64,000 bases of DNA from an uncultured Candidatus Nitrosopumilus sp. (GTDB lineage Archaea; Thermoproteota; Nitrososphaeria; Nitrososphaerales; Nitrosopumilaceae): contig OX638319.1 in the NCBI GenBank assembly GCA_951812655.1, positions 806,001 through 870,000 of the forward strand. The letters are read 5' to 3'. Shown one piece after another: positions 35,448 through 44,289 of this stretch (its first letter is position 1; each line of letters starts with the position of its first letter). The notes under the pieces were generated by a model, which made no database searches, had not been told where the DNA came from, and saw nothing but the letters and a program-made list of their open reading frames with translations. A program made the position numbers and the translations under genes.

Positions 35448-35537
35448 TTATTCTTTGGACTCTTTCTCTTTCTTCTCTTTTTCAGATTGTAGTTTAGCTA
35501 ATTCTAATTCTTCGTTAGTGTGTTTGAACTTTTTCAT
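35448..35537 (-). CDS. 29-residue charged microprotein
   Basis: The frame encodes a lysine/glutamate-rich single helix starting MKKFKHTNEELELAK and ending in KESKE. Support for translation is positional: a TATA element on the same strand (35561-35569) lies about 26 nt upstream of the ATG, as expected for a leaderless gene. Nothing else in this gap explains that promoter. Function unknown; low-complexity composition means a chance frame is possible. Confidence 0.4.
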   Translation of the reverse strand: MKKFKHTNEELELAKLQSEKEKKEKESKE

Positions 35538-35560
35538 AGTGACTTTAGTTTGCTATTTAG

Positions 35561-35569
35561 ATATAAAAA
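35561..35569 (-). promoter_or_regulatory. TATA box of the 29-residue microprotein
   Basis: TTTTTATAT on the minus strand, centred about 27 nt upstream of the ATG at 35537. Confidence 0.5.
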
Positions 35570-35606
35570 CTGCGCATTTTCCACGTTTGTATGCTATGTG
35601 TGGGGT

Positions 35607-36581
35607 TCAGTATCCAACCGAATAGACCGGTTTTCTGCCATTTATGCCAAGGTCCAAATTTTTTACCGCAATTTCTGCCATTTTCTTCCTTGTCTCCTCC
35701 GTGGAGCTTCCTATGTGCGGCGCAAGTACCACGTTTGGCAGCTTGATTAGGGGATGATTTTTCTTAATCGGCTCTATCTCAAACACATCCAACCCTGCAC
35801 CTGAGATCGTTTTTTTCTTTAGGGCCCTTATCAGATCCTCTTCGTCGATTACTTTTCCTCTTGAGGTGTTGATCAGATACGCTGAACTTTTCATCTTTCT
35901 AAAAACATCCATGTCAAACATCTTGTCTGTCTCTTGAGTATGAGGCACGTGAACAGAGATGAAGTCGCTTTGAGAAATCAATTCTTCAAATGACACATAT
36001 GTTGCTTTCAGTATCTTCTCTTTGGTTTTGGAGACTCGTCTTCTGCTGTGATATGTGATCTTCATGTCAAATGCCTTTGCTCTTCTGGCAAGCATTTCTC
36101 CTATTCTTCCAAGCCCTAAAATCCCGATTGTCTTGTCCTTGAGGTCAACTCCTACATAATCGAACGCACCATAGATCTCTTTCCACTTTCCATCTCGAAT
36201 TATCCTGTCTCCTTCAGTTACTCTCCTTGAGATGTCAAGGAGTAAGGAGAATGCCATGTTGGCTGTGGCTTCTGTCAGCACTTCTGGAGTGTATCCCACG
36301 CGAATTTTCTTTCTCCTGGAAAATTCGGTATCTATGTGATCAAAGCCTACACTATAGGTGCTTATCACTTTGAGGTTTTCTGCAAACTCAATCGTTTCCT
36401 TGTTGATTTTGTCATATGGGAAGCATATGAGTCCGTCCACTTCCTTGATCTTATCTTTCAATTTAGTTTGGGGAATAGGAATTTTTCCAGAATGAACTTC
36501 CACTTGATACTTTTTCTTAAGATGTTCTAGTGCAAAGGCGTGCAGAGTTCTTGTTAGAAACACCTTCTTCTTCATCGCCAT
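35607..36581 (-). CDS. D-isomer-specific 2-hydroxyacid dehydrogenase
   Basis: About 324 residues. The NAD-binding GLGRIGEMLARRA lies near residues 155-167, and the catalytic Arg (NTSRGKVIDE), Glu (DVFEIEP) and His (APHIGSST) are present in order. The family includes glyoxylate, phosphoglycerate and formate dehydrogenases; the sequence fits glyoxylate/hydroxypyruvate reductase best, and the C-terminal ACT domain of SerA is absent. I chose ATG 36581 because a TATA element lies about 26 nt upstream; ATG 36575 is two codons in. Confidence 0.83.
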   Translation of the reverse strand: MAMKKKVFLTRTLHAFALEHLKKKYQVEVHSGKIPIPQTKLKDKIKEVDGLICFPYDKINKETIEFAENLKVISTYSVGFDHIDTEFSRRKKIRVGYTPEVLTEATANMAFSLLLDISRRVTEGDRIIRDGKWKEIYGAFDYVGVDLKDKTIGILGLGRIGEMLARRAKAFDMKITYHSRRRVSKTKEKILKATYVSFEELISQSDFISVHVPHTQETDKMFDMDVFRKMKSSAYLINTSRGKVIDEEDLIRALKKKTISGAGLDVFEIEPIKKNHPLIKLPNVVLAPHIGSSTEETRKKMAEIAVKNLDLGINGRKPVYSVGY

Positions 36582-36604
36582 CACCCTTACGACTTGTCTT
36601 AAAC

Positions 36605-36614
36605 CATTTATACG
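36605..36614. promoter_or_regulatory. Shared TATA element for two divergent leaderless genes
   Basis: CATTTATACG reads as TTTATA on plus and TATAAA on minus. It lies 20-29 nt from the ATG at 36634 and 24-33 nt from the ATG at 36581, in a gap of only 52 nt, so one element could serve both directions. Confidence 0.55.
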
Positions 36615-36633
36615 ATTTCTTTGTAAATTCTTC

Positions 36634-36780
36634 ATGTCTGCAGAAACTCTAGACGAAGAAGAATTTGCCATCTGCGTGGAATGCGGAAATTCCATTGAAA
36701 AATGTGGATGCGTGTGTCCGTATTGCGGTGAGCGTGACAAGTGTGAATGTGCCTTGTTTGATGCGGCAACGGGTGGTTAG
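36634..36780 (+). CDS. 48-residue eight-cysteine zinc-ribbon-like microprotein
   Basis: The frame encodes an acidic N-terminus and eight cysteines at 14, 17, 24, 26, 28, 31, 37 and 39 (CxxC, CxCxCxxC, CxC). Cysteine density this high, with CPYCG as a rubredoxin-knuckle-like turn, strongly suggests one or two structural zinc ions. The ATG lies about 27 nt from a TATA element. Function unknown. It ends 62 nt before korA, which has its own TATA-like sequence near 36811-36819. Confidence 0.75.
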   Translation: MSAETLDEEEFAICVECGNSIEKCGCVCPYCGERDKCECALFDAATGG

Positions 36781-36842
36781 GATTTGGCAGTAGTAGAAAT
36801 GTACCATCATACTATTAAGATAAAGAAAGTTTGTGATTTCAT

Positions 36843-38753
36843 ATGAGTTCTATAGATTTTACTTGGCTTATAGGAGGCCCTCAAGGAAGCGGAGTGGAGT
36901 CCGGTGCCAACATTTTCTCAAAAGTCTGTGCGGAAATGGGCTATCAGGTATTTGGCAAGAGGGAATTCTATTCTAACATCAAGGGGGAGCACAGCTACTT
37001 TACCGTCAGAGTCGCAAACAAGAAGATCCATTCAAACGTTAACGACGTTACACTGATGACGTCATTTGATGCTGAAACCCTATTTCGTCACTATGATGAG
37101 GTCATGTCTGGAGGGGGAATAATCTATGATTCTGATTTGGAGGATGTGAAAACTGACTCTGTTCGTACTCTTGATGCCCCGTTCAAGAAAAGACTGCATG
37201 ATGAGTTAGAATCAAAAAACAAGCCGCTTACGATTGCCGGGGTATTGGATGTCGCAAGAGAGAATGGTGTCAGTCTGTTCCCCGTATCGTTCAAGTCCAT
37301 TCTTGAGATCCTTTCAGAGGAAACTGAGAATCCTCGTCTAAAAGGCCTTGTTAGGATGTTTAATGTGATTGGCGTGTCCTTGTCCTTGGGACTGGTTCAG
37401 ATGCCTCCCGACACATTGCAAAAAACGATAGGAACCATATTTTCAAAAAAGCCTGAGGTGGCAAAAATCAACCAGCAAACGGCCAACTACGCGTATAACT
37501 ATGCGACTGCAAAATTTGAGGCTTTTGATCATTCACTGCCTCGAACAGAAAAAGAATCCAAAACCCTTCTGGTGCAGGGATTTCAAGGAACCGCCTTGGG
37601 AAAAATCGCATGTGGATGTAGATTTCAGCCCTATTACCCTATCACTCCTGCATCTGACGAATCTGTTTTTCTTGAAACAAACGAACTCCTTGAAGTCACT
37701 GATGAACGTCCCGGTTCCGTTGCTGTGATTCAGACCGAAGACGAAATCTCTGCAATGGGGATGACCATCGGAGGCGCATTGACTGGAACTCGTTCTTCTA
37801 CGTGTACCTCTGGTCCTGGATTTGCATTGATGACTGAGATGCTTGGATGGGCCGGAATGAACGAGGTGCCTGTCGTCATCACCAACTATCAGCGAAGCGG
37901 ACCCTCTACGGGTCTTCCGACCAGACACGGTCAAGACGATCTGCTTTTTTCTGTCCATGCTGGTCATGGAGACTTTCCAAAAATCGTCTATGCCTCAGGA
38001 GAAATTGAGGAGAGCTTCTATGATACTGGCAACTGCTTTAACTATGCGGATGTCTTTCAGGTTCCCGTAATACACATGATGGACAAGTTTCATGCTAGCT
38101 CCGTCATCACGTGCAAGAGATTTGATCCTCAAAAAATATCCATCAACAGGGGAAAGCTCTTGGAAAAGGTAGATGGTGATTACAAGCGATTTGAGTTTAC
38201 CGATGATGGTGTATCTCCAAGATCCAGGCTGGGTATGGACAACGGAATCTTTTGGAATACCGGTGATGAGTCTGATGAAACTGGTCATATCACTGAGGAC
38301 CCTATCTTGCGCGTTAAGATGATGGACAAGAGAATGTCTCGACTGGATCTGATCCTGGAGAGCATTCCAGATGTGGAACAGGCCGTTTCTTTTGGAGTTG
38401 AGGAATATTCCGTAATCTCATGGGGATCTACGATAGGTCCGGTAATCGATGCGATAGATCTCCTGAAAAAAGAGGGAATCTCGATAGGACTGGTTCAGCT
38501 GAAACTTATGCATCCATTCCCTAGCGAACACGTCTCTTCGCTTCTAAAGGACGCTAAGATCATCATTGACATTGAGGCAAACCATTCGGGACAGATGGGA
38601 AAGATGTTCAAGCAAAACGTGGGACGAGATATAGATTACTTCATCTTAAAATACAGTGGACGGGCGATGACCTGTACCGAGGTTTATGATTCTCTTAAGA
38701 AAATTGTTCAGAAAAAGGCAGACAAAAGGGAGGTTTTGATGCATGGCGCTTAA
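36843..38753 (+). CDS. korA: 2-oxoacid:ferredoxin oxidoreductase, fused gamma-alpha subunit
   Basis: A 636-residue fusion: an N-terminal gamma domain (about 1-195, [17 protein letters not shown]) and alpha domain (about 220-600) with YPITP near residue 264. With KorB it decarboxylates a 2-oxoacid (pyruvate or 2-oxoglutarate) and reduces ferredoxin, or runs in the carboxylating direction. The two-subunit form is typical of aerobic archaea. It overlaps korB by 11 nt. Substrate cannot be fixed from sequence. Confidence 0.9.
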   Translation: MSSIDFTWLIGGPQGSGVESGANIFSKVCAEMGYQVFGKREFYSNIKGEHSYFTVRVANKKIHSNVNDVTLMTSFDAETLFRHYDEVMSGGGIIYDSDLEDVKTDSVRTLDAPFKKRLHDELESKNKPLTIAGVLDVARENGVSLFPVSFKSILEILSEETENPRLKGLVRMFNVIGVSLSLGLVQMPPDTLQKTIGTIFSKKPEVAKINQQTANYAYNYATAKFEAFDHSLPRTEKESKTLLVQGFQGTALGKIACGCRFQPYYPITPASDESVFLETNELLEVTDERPGSVAVIQTEDEISAMGMTIGGALTGTRSSTCTSGPGFALMTEMLGWAGMNEVPVVITNYQRSGPSTGLPTRHGQDDLLFSVHAGHGDFPKIVYASGEIEESFYDTGNCFNYADVFQVPVIHMMDKFHASSVITCKRFDPQKISINRGKLLEKVDGDYKRFEFTDDGVSPRSRLGMDNGIFWNTGDESDETGHITEDPILRVKMMDKRMSRLDLILESIPDVEQAVSFGVEEYSVISWGSTIGPVIDAIDLLKKEGISIGLVQLKLMHPFPSEHVSSLLKDAKIIIDIEANHSGQMGKMFKQNVGRDIDYFILKYSGRAMTCTEVYDSLKKIVQKKADKREVLMHGA

Positions 38754-39705
38754 GCTTGCTGACTACAAGACAGACGTCCACAACGACTGGTGTCCCGGAT
38801 GCGGAGATTTTGGAATAGTTAATGCGATTCAGATGGCATTGGCTGAGATGGGAATACAGAGAGACAAGGCCGCAATGTTTTCGGGTATTGGGTGTTCTGG
38901 AAAGACTTCCCATTATATCAACACGTTCGGCGTGCATACGTTGCATGGACGGGTCCTGACGTTTGCGCAGGGCGCAAAGATCGCAAATCCTGATCTGACT
39001 GTGGTCGCCGTTGGCGGGGATGGCGACGGATTGGGAATCGGTGCAGGTCATTTTGTTGCAGCCGGGAGACGAAATGTGGATATGACATACATAATTTTTG
39101 ATAATGGAGTATACGGTTTGACAAAGGGACAGGCTTCCCCTACCCTAAAGCTTGGGGAGAAGACCAAGTCCTTGCCCACGCCAAATACCAATTCCAACGT
39201 AAATCCTATCGGATTGGCCATTGCAAGCGGATTCACGTTTGTTGCCCGCGGATACTCCTATGACGTTAGACATCTCAAAGATCTGATTATTCAGGCCGTC
39301 AAGCACAAGGGTCTGTCATTTCTTGATGTCTTGCAGCCTTGTCCGACTTACAATGATCTCAATACGAGGGACTGGTATGCCGGAACCGATCTAGTAGACG
39401 AGGCACAAAAACGCCATTCCAGAATATACAAGCTAGAAGATCAGGGCTTTGAACCCGTGGTGCATTACAATTCGGAAGTTGAAGTCAACGAGAAGCTGTC
39501 TCAGGCTCTGATCAAATCCCTTGAATGGGGTAACAAGATACCTACTGGTGTATTTTACAAGAACGGGCTGATCTCTCCGTATACTGAAAGGCTGAAAGAT
39601 AAGATTCCAAACTATCTGGAAAATCCTCCTGCAAAACAAAACATCTCAAAGAACGGTGTGTCCAACACTAACATCTCAAAGATGTTGGATTCTCTGGAAG
39701 TATAG
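38743..39705 (+). CDS. korB: 2-oxoacid:ferredoxin oxidoreductase, beta subunit
   Basis: A 320-residue beta subunit carrying thiamine pyrophosphate and one [4Fe-4S] cluster. CPGCGD (Cys17, Cys20) gives two cluster ligands and [10 protein letters not shown] (near residues 90-99), then [10 protein letters not shown], form the TPP/Mg site. It lacks a ferredoxin-like delta subunit, which fits the simplified archaeal enzyme. The gap after it (39706-39959) shows a TATA-like CATTTAAAC near 39905 but no gene that I can support. Confidence 0.92.
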   Translation: MALKLADYKTDVHNDWCPGCGDFGIVNAIQMALAEMGIQRDKAAMFSGIGCSGKTSHYINTFGVHTLHGRVLTFAQGAKIANPDLTVVAVGGDGDGLGIGAGHFVAAGRRNVDMTYIIFDNGVYGLTKGQASPTLKLGEKTKSLPTPNTNSNVNPIGLAIASGFTFVARGYSYDVRHLKDLIIQAVKHKGLSFLDVLQPCPTYNDLNTRDWYAGTDLVDEAQKRHSRIYKLEDQGFEPVVHYNSEVEVNEKLSQALIKSLEWGNKIPTGVFYKNGLISPYTERLKDKIPNYLENPPAKQNISKNGVSNTNISKMLDSLEV

Positions 39706-39959
39706 CTCACTCATTAAGTTTCAACGTCTGTGAAGACTGAATGTTTGAATTAATTTATTTACAAATGTTTTTGTTTACGTGTAAAACACTTGCTGTCTTT
39801 AGATGCTCTGTTGCCTCAAAACGTTCGTCACTGATTAGGGCAAGTTTTCACAATTCCTACAAATCCCTTTTCTGCATACATGAATGACCGACTGACTTGC
39901 AGGTACATTTAAACAAAGATCCCTTGTAACGTGTTGTTGTTTTAACCTTCAATATGGGA

Positions 39960-40493
39960 CTAGATAATTTCTTTCCAAACGTCTCCTAAAAATGTGAATC
40001 TCTTACTTTTTGACGAAGCCGTATTCAGACGCCATCTTATTGAATTCGGATCGAATTGATATGTTATTTCAGAAATGTCGGATGGAATTTTTTTGGGATC
40101 CATGTGGTATGGCAATAATTCCAAAACAAAATCAATCTTTTCCAGCGCGTTATCGAACCACTGCTTGTCTTCGATGTCTATGACAAAAACAATTTTTGGA
40201 TTGCCTGAGAAATTGATTTTGATTTTTAATGCATTTCCGCTTCCCCTTCTCCGTTTCATTTCTTTGAAGACTGCCTTGATTTTTTCCCAACGCTTGAATC
40301 CAAACCACTGGAAAAACGCTTCGTTAAACTGAAGCGGAATGTCTATGTCCAGGAAACTCACAAACCTTTCATCATTTGGTTCTATCTCGTCCTGAATGAT
40401 GGTGAAATGAGAATTTAGAAATCCGTAGATCACTTCGATTTCCCATGGTGAGATTCCGTAATACTGTAACGTTGTTTTCACACTTTCAGACAT
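39960..40493 (-). CDS. Hypothetical protein
   Basis: A 177-residue acidic soluble protein that I do not recognise. The N-terminal ~30 residues look helical; the middle contains an alternating strand pattern (ALKIKINFSGNPKIVFVIDIED), then a helix-rich section and a tryptophan-rich end. There are no cysteines or membrane helices. It is divergent from the 40598 gene across a 104-nt AT-rich promoter region. Confidence 0.6.
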   Translation of the reverse strand: MSESVKTTLQYYGISPWEIEVIYGFLNSHFTIIQDEIEPNDERFVSFLDIDIPLQFNEAFFQWFGFKRWEKIKAVFKEMKRRRGSGNALKIKINFSGNPKIVFVIDIEDKQWFDNALEKIDFVLELLPYHMDPKKIPSDISEITYQFDPNSIRWRLNTASSKSKRFTFLGDVWKEII

Positions 40494-40597
40494 TGCTATA
40501 AGGACTCAAAAATTGTAATTAAATCTTCAAATCCTGCAACACTTGCCCAAATCTGCCTTAAAATTAAAATTACATGTAGATTTACTGTATTTTAGAC

Positions 40598-40927
40598 ATG
40601 AAAAAAGAATTTGTAGTCAAAAGCATTGATTCAGCTCCAGATGGCGCGCCATATGTCGTAGTATCACTATCGTCGATCAAGGATCTAAAGGAAGGCAATC
40701 AGAATCCTCCTGCACCATTTGGAAGTCCAAAGGTAATGGGATTTTCAAACATGAATGACATGATGAAGGATCTTAACAAAATGATGTCTGGAATGGGTGG
40801 CGGAATGGGAATGCAATCTGGAATCACTCAATTAAAGCTCGAGATGCATGAGTACAAGGAAATGGGTCTTTCAGTGGGCGACAAGGTCTTTTTAGAATTG
40901 AGCAAGGCTGAAACCCTTGGTGTATGA
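40598..40927 (+). CDS. Hypothetical protein with Met/Gly-rich linker
   Basis: A 109-residue protein. A beta segment at the start (KKEFVVKSIDSAPDGAPYVVVSLSS) and one at the end (GLSVGDKVFLELSK) flank a methionine- and glycine-rich middle (residues 48-73, DMMKDLNKMMSGMGGG). The two ends could together form a small barrel, interrupted by a flexible, hydrophobic linker. Function unknown. It converges with the membrane-tailed gene 2 nt after its stop. Confidence 0.6.
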   Translation: MKKEFVVKSIDSAPDGAPYVVVSLSSIKDLKEGNQNPPAPFGSPKVMGFSNMNDMMKDLNKMMSGMGGGMGMQSGITQLKLEMHEYKEMGLSVGDKVFLELSKAETLGV

Positions 40928-40929
40928 GA

Positions 40930-41484
40930 CTACCAGATTGTATTGAAGTATTTCCAACCATAAAATGCAGCGATGGTTCCAATCACAAAAAGCATAGGTT
41001 TCCATGCGAATACCGGGATGCTAGGGGTTGCAAGCTTGACCTTGTAGTTATCGGCAATTGCCTTGACATTTTTCTTAACTTTGTCATGCCAAATGTTGTA
41101 ATCTACCTGATATTTTTTCAAAATCTCTTCCACCTCGTATACAACGGGTGTCCTTTGCGAAAACAAGTGCTGCAGGTAGTCCCTCGAAACTTCCACTTCT
41201 GCATGAATGCCTATTAACCCTTTTTTCAGATCAACCATCCTGACGTGCATTTCCCACGGCTTTTTTAGCTTCAGGTTCAGTCCACTTCCAATCTGATCAG
41301 GTTGCTTGTGTTCGAGCTTCACTTTGGTGAATCCCTCTGCTGCGAAAATTTTTGTCAGCTCATCAAAGTTCTTTTTTACCACGATGTGAAGTTGCTCTAC
41401 TCCGTCTTTACTGTCGATGTTAATCTTGTGCTTTATTCCATCAAAGAATGAGACAGTTTTTGGATACGTGGTAAGATACTCCAT
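40930..41484 (-). CDS. Hypothetical tail-anchored membrane protein
   Basis: A 184-residue protein whose only hydrophobic stretch is at the C-terminus (about residues 160-177, PMLFVIGTIAAFYGWKYF), preceded by a lysine-rich region. That is the pattern of a tail-anchored protein with a cytoplasmic domain. The soluble part has alternating strand and helix elements without any catalytic signature. Stand-alone gene, 39 nt downstream of cofE in the same direction. Confidence 0.62.
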   Translation of the reverse strand: MEYLTTYPKTVSFFDGIKHKINIDSKDGVEQLHIVVKKNFDELTKIFAAEGFTKVKLEHKQPDQIGSGLNLKLKKPWEMHVRMVDLKKGLIGIHAEVEVSRDYLQHLFSQRTPVVYEVEEILKKYQVDYNIWHDKVKKNVKAIADNYKVKLATPSIPVFAWKPMLFVIGTIAAFYGWKYFNTIW

Positions 41485-41523
41485 ATTTTTTTCATAAAAT
41501 TCCTCTATTTAAAGCAGAACCGG

Positions 41524-42306
41524 TCAGCCTGATGCTTTTGTGGAATTCGATAATCCCCTGACGTATACGCACTGATCGGGTGATATGGCCATCTCTGAGG
41601 GACTAATTTTTCTGTCTGTAAGCTTTGCGTCTGAGTTTCTAACTATTGCAAACGGCTTTGATTCTGCGCCTTCTCCCATTTTGTGATTTGCTATGGTTGC
41701 AAGATTGTCAACAACAGCCTGAAACGTAACCTTCAGTGGATTGCCGTCCAGATCCTCCTTTGATCTCATGTCCAAGACCGGCTCGATACCTGCACATGAT
41801 ATTGCTATACCTGACGTGCCAATTCTTGCTGGCATCAGTCTACTGTCTACCAAAATTATTCCTACGTGAATGAGAAACTTTAAGAAAATCTTCCTTCGGA
41901 TTTCTTCTGCCATGATATGTGGTGATGTGGGATATAATATTGCCTTGCCGTTCTTTGCATTTGATTTGTCGATTCCGGCATTTGGTGCCATGATGTTGTT
42001 TGATGACGTGATGACGAATCCTCCAATGCCTCCAAAAATTTTGTCAGACTCTCTGATGATGATCTCTGCAATTTCTGGTTTTAGCCTGAATTTTCTTGAA
42101 ACTTCCATGCCTTTTTTCGAGGCTTTGATGTTTTCAAGATCTATGAGTCTTCCTTGTGAGTTTGAGACATATTTTGTTGAGATGACCAATACGTCTCCTT
42201 CTTTTAGTTGAGACTCATTTTTTTCCAAGGTTCTTTGTAACTCCTCGAAAACATCGAATCGACTATCCATTCTTTTAGCCAAGAGGGGTAAAACGGTTAA
42301 TTGCAC
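41524..42306 (-). CDS. cofE: Coenzyme F420-0:L-glutamate ligase
   Basis: A 260-residue CofE, adding glutamates to F420-0 with GTP. Visible motifs are the KEGDVLVISTKYVSNSQGRLI region, GGFVITSSNNIMAPNAGIDKSN (metal/substrate loop) and RIGTSGIAISCAGIEPV. Ammonia-oxidising archaea make F420. The GTG start at 42306 gives MQLTVLPLLAKR; ATG at codon 13 would lose the first strand. The start codon lies inside a short palindrome. Other F420 genes are not in the window. Confidence 0.88.
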   Translation of the reverse strand: MQLTVLPLLAKRMDSRFDVFEELQRTLEKNESQLKEGDVLVISTKYVSNSQGRLIDLENIKASKKGMEVSRKFRLKPEIAEIIIRESDKIFGGIGGFVITSSNNIMAPNAGIDKSNAKNGKAILYPTSPHIMAEEIRRKIFLKFLIHVGIILVDSRLMPARIGTSGIAISCAGIEPVLDMRSKEDLDGNPLKVTFQAVVDNLATIANHKMGEGAESKPFAIVRNSDAKLTDRKISPSEMAISPDQCVYVRGLSNSTKASG

Positions 42307-42527
42307 AATATTGCAAGTCTTTTTTTGCTTTTTTACTGTTCTGAAATGATATTTTCAAATTTGATGCATTCAAATTTTACATCATGCATGGGTGACAATT
42401 GAGATGAATTAATAGGTGATTTGAATTGTTGAAGCCTGAGCATCTTCCTGCTATGTATTACATTGATAAATATAGGCAAAAATGGATTCTGAAAAGCTTT
42501 TAATCTGCTTCAACAACTTTTTTGATC

Positions 42528-43796
42528 ATGAACATTGTGGAGAAGATTCTTGCCCGTGGTGCTGGCAAATCTTCAGTTTCTCCAGATGACGTGGTTTTTG
42601 CCAAGGTGGATAAGGTGATGATGCATGATGTCTCTGGACCTGGAGTGATTAAGGTGTTTGATAAACTAAAGAAACAAGGAATCTCTGTTGACAAGATATG
42701 GGATCCTACCAAGGTCTGGGTTGCTGAGGATCACTTTGTTCCTTCAGCCGAAAAAATGTCTGCTGAAAACATCGTAAAATTGTCTAACTTTACAAAAAAT
42801 TATGGAATAGAAAAGCATTTCAAGTATGGCATGGGCCAGTATGGAATTTGTCATACCATCTCACATGAAGAGGCAATGGTTATGCCCGGTGACGTATATG
42901 TCGGAGGTGACTCTCACACTAATACTACTGGGGCCTTGGGGGCCTTTGCATGTGGTCTTGGACATACTGATATTGCATATGTCTTGCTAAATGGAGAAAT
43001 TTGGTTTAAGGTTCCAGAAACTTTTTACTTTAAGCTAAATGGAAAGTTACCTGATCATGTGATGGCAAAGGATCTGATTCTAAAGATTGTGGGAGAAATT
43101 GGAACGGATGGTGGCGCTTATCAGACAATGCAATTTGGAGGCAGTGGTATTGACGAGATGTCCGTAGAAAGCAGATTGACTCTATGTAACATGACTACCG
43201 AAGCCGGGGCAAAGAATGGAATTGTTGAGCCAGATCAAAAGGTGGTGGATTACTTGTCTCAGCGAGGTGCAACTGACATCAATCTGATCAAAGGCGATGA
43301 TGATGCTGAATATTCAAAGATTTTTGAGTTTGAAAGTTCTGAAATGGAACCAATTATTGCAAAACCTTTCACTCCTGAAAATACTTGTGTTGTTAGAGAA
43401 GCTCCTTCTGTAGAATTGGACAAATCCTACATTGGTTCCTGTACTGGTGCAAAGTATGAGGATTTGGAGGCAGCAGCAAGAATACTCAAGGGTAGGAAAG
43501 TAAAAATTCGAACAGAAATCTTGCCTGCGGCAATCTCGATTTATCAGCGTGCAATGGAAAATGGACTATTGAAAATTTTCTTAGATGCTGGAGTTACTGT
43601 TGGACCTCCAACATGTGGAGCTTGTTGCGGAGCACATATGGGTGTTTTAGCAAAAGATGAAGTATGTATCAGTACCACAAACAGGAATTTTCCTGGAAGA
43701 ATGGGTCATGTTGAATCTGAAACATATCTTTCATCTCCATTGGTTGCAGCAGCATCTGCTGTTACTGGAAAAATCACTGATCCGAGGGATTTGTAA
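42528..43796 (+). CDS. leuC: 3-isopropylmalate/homoaconitate dehydratase large subunit, archaeal type
   Basis: A 422-residue aconitase-family large subunit. Cluster cysteines are in GSCTGAKYEDL (near residue 306) and the PPTCGACCG segment. The length and motifs fit the archaeal LeuC/HacA branch that isomerises isopropylmalate or homocitrate. ATG 42528 is preferred over TTG 42522; a TTTTAATC element lies about 26 nt upstream. The small subunit follows directly. A second, bacterial-type pair is next to it, so the two pairs may have different substrates. Confidence 0.85.
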   Translation: MNIVEKILARGAGKSSVSPDDVVFAKVDKVMMHDVSGPGVIKVFDKLKKQGISVDKIWDPTKVWVAEDHFVPSAEKMSAENIVKLSNFTKNYGIEKHFKYGMGQYGICHTISHEEAMVMPGDVYVGGDSHTNTTGALGAFACGLGHTDIAYVLLNGEIWFKVPETFYFKLNGKLPDHVMAKDLILKIVGEIGTDGGAYQTMQFGGSGIDEMSVESRLTLCNMTTEAGAKNGIVEPDQKVVDYLSQRGATDINLIKGDDDAEYSKIFEFESSEMEPIIAKPFTPENTCVVREAPSVELDKSYIGSCTGAKYEDLEAAARILKGRKVKIRTEILPAAISIYQRAMENGLLKIFLDAGVTVGPPTCGACCGAHMGVLAKDEVCISTTNRNFPGRMGHVESETYLSSPLVAAASAVTGKITDPRDL

Positions 43797-44287
43797 TGAA
43801 AGGAAATGTGATTAAATACGATCGAGATAATATCGATACTGACGTAATCATTCCTGGTCAGTATCTTAAGGTACATGATTATGCCGAACTTGCAACTCAT
43901 GCAATGGAGGGACTGGATCCTGACTTCCATTCAAAGGTAAAAGATGGAGATTTTATCTTGTCTGGGAAAAATTTTGGTTGCGGTTCTTCACGTGAGCACG
44001 CTCCAATCGCATTGTCTCATTCTGGAATCAAAGCTGTCTTGGCATTATCTTTTGCAAGAATCTTTTATCGAAATGCCGTAGATGGTGCATTTTTGTTACC
44101 TATTGAAATTGACAAGGATGCATATGATGGCATTTCTGAAGGTGACGAAATTACCATAGATGTCTCTACTAATGAGATTAAAAACATTACAAAAAATCAA
44201 ACGTACCATATGAAACCCTTTTCTGAAATCATCGGAAAGATAATTGCTGCTGGTGGATTGTTCAAGTATAAACCAGATCAGGATTAA
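43796..44287 (+). CDS. leuD: 3-isopropylmalate/homoaconitate dehydratase small subunit, archaeal type
   Basis: A 163-residue swivelling-domain subunit with [12 protein letters not shown] near residues 59-70. The substrate-selecting loop reads YLKV (residues 23-26). In methanogen homologues the matching tetrapeptide decides between isopropylmalate and homoaconitate, so this unusual version may mean relaxed or altered specificity. It overlaps the preceding large subunit by 1 nt and lies 2 nt before the second pair. Confidence 0.84.
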   Translation: MKGNVIKYDRDNIDTDVIIPGQYLKVHDYAELATHAMEGLDPDFHSKVKDGDFILSGKNFGCGSSREHAPIALSHSGIKAVLALSFARIFYRNAVDGAFLLPIEIDKDAYDGISEGDEITIDVSTNEIKNITKNQTYHMKPFSEIIGKIIAAGGLFKYKPDQD

Positions 44288-44289
44288 AA

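Noticed and set aside
39706-39959. Possible RNA gene after korB
   Set aside because: A TATA-like CATTTAAAC and a short GTGT/ACAC palindrome occur, but no extended stem, tRNA-like feature or coding frame follows.
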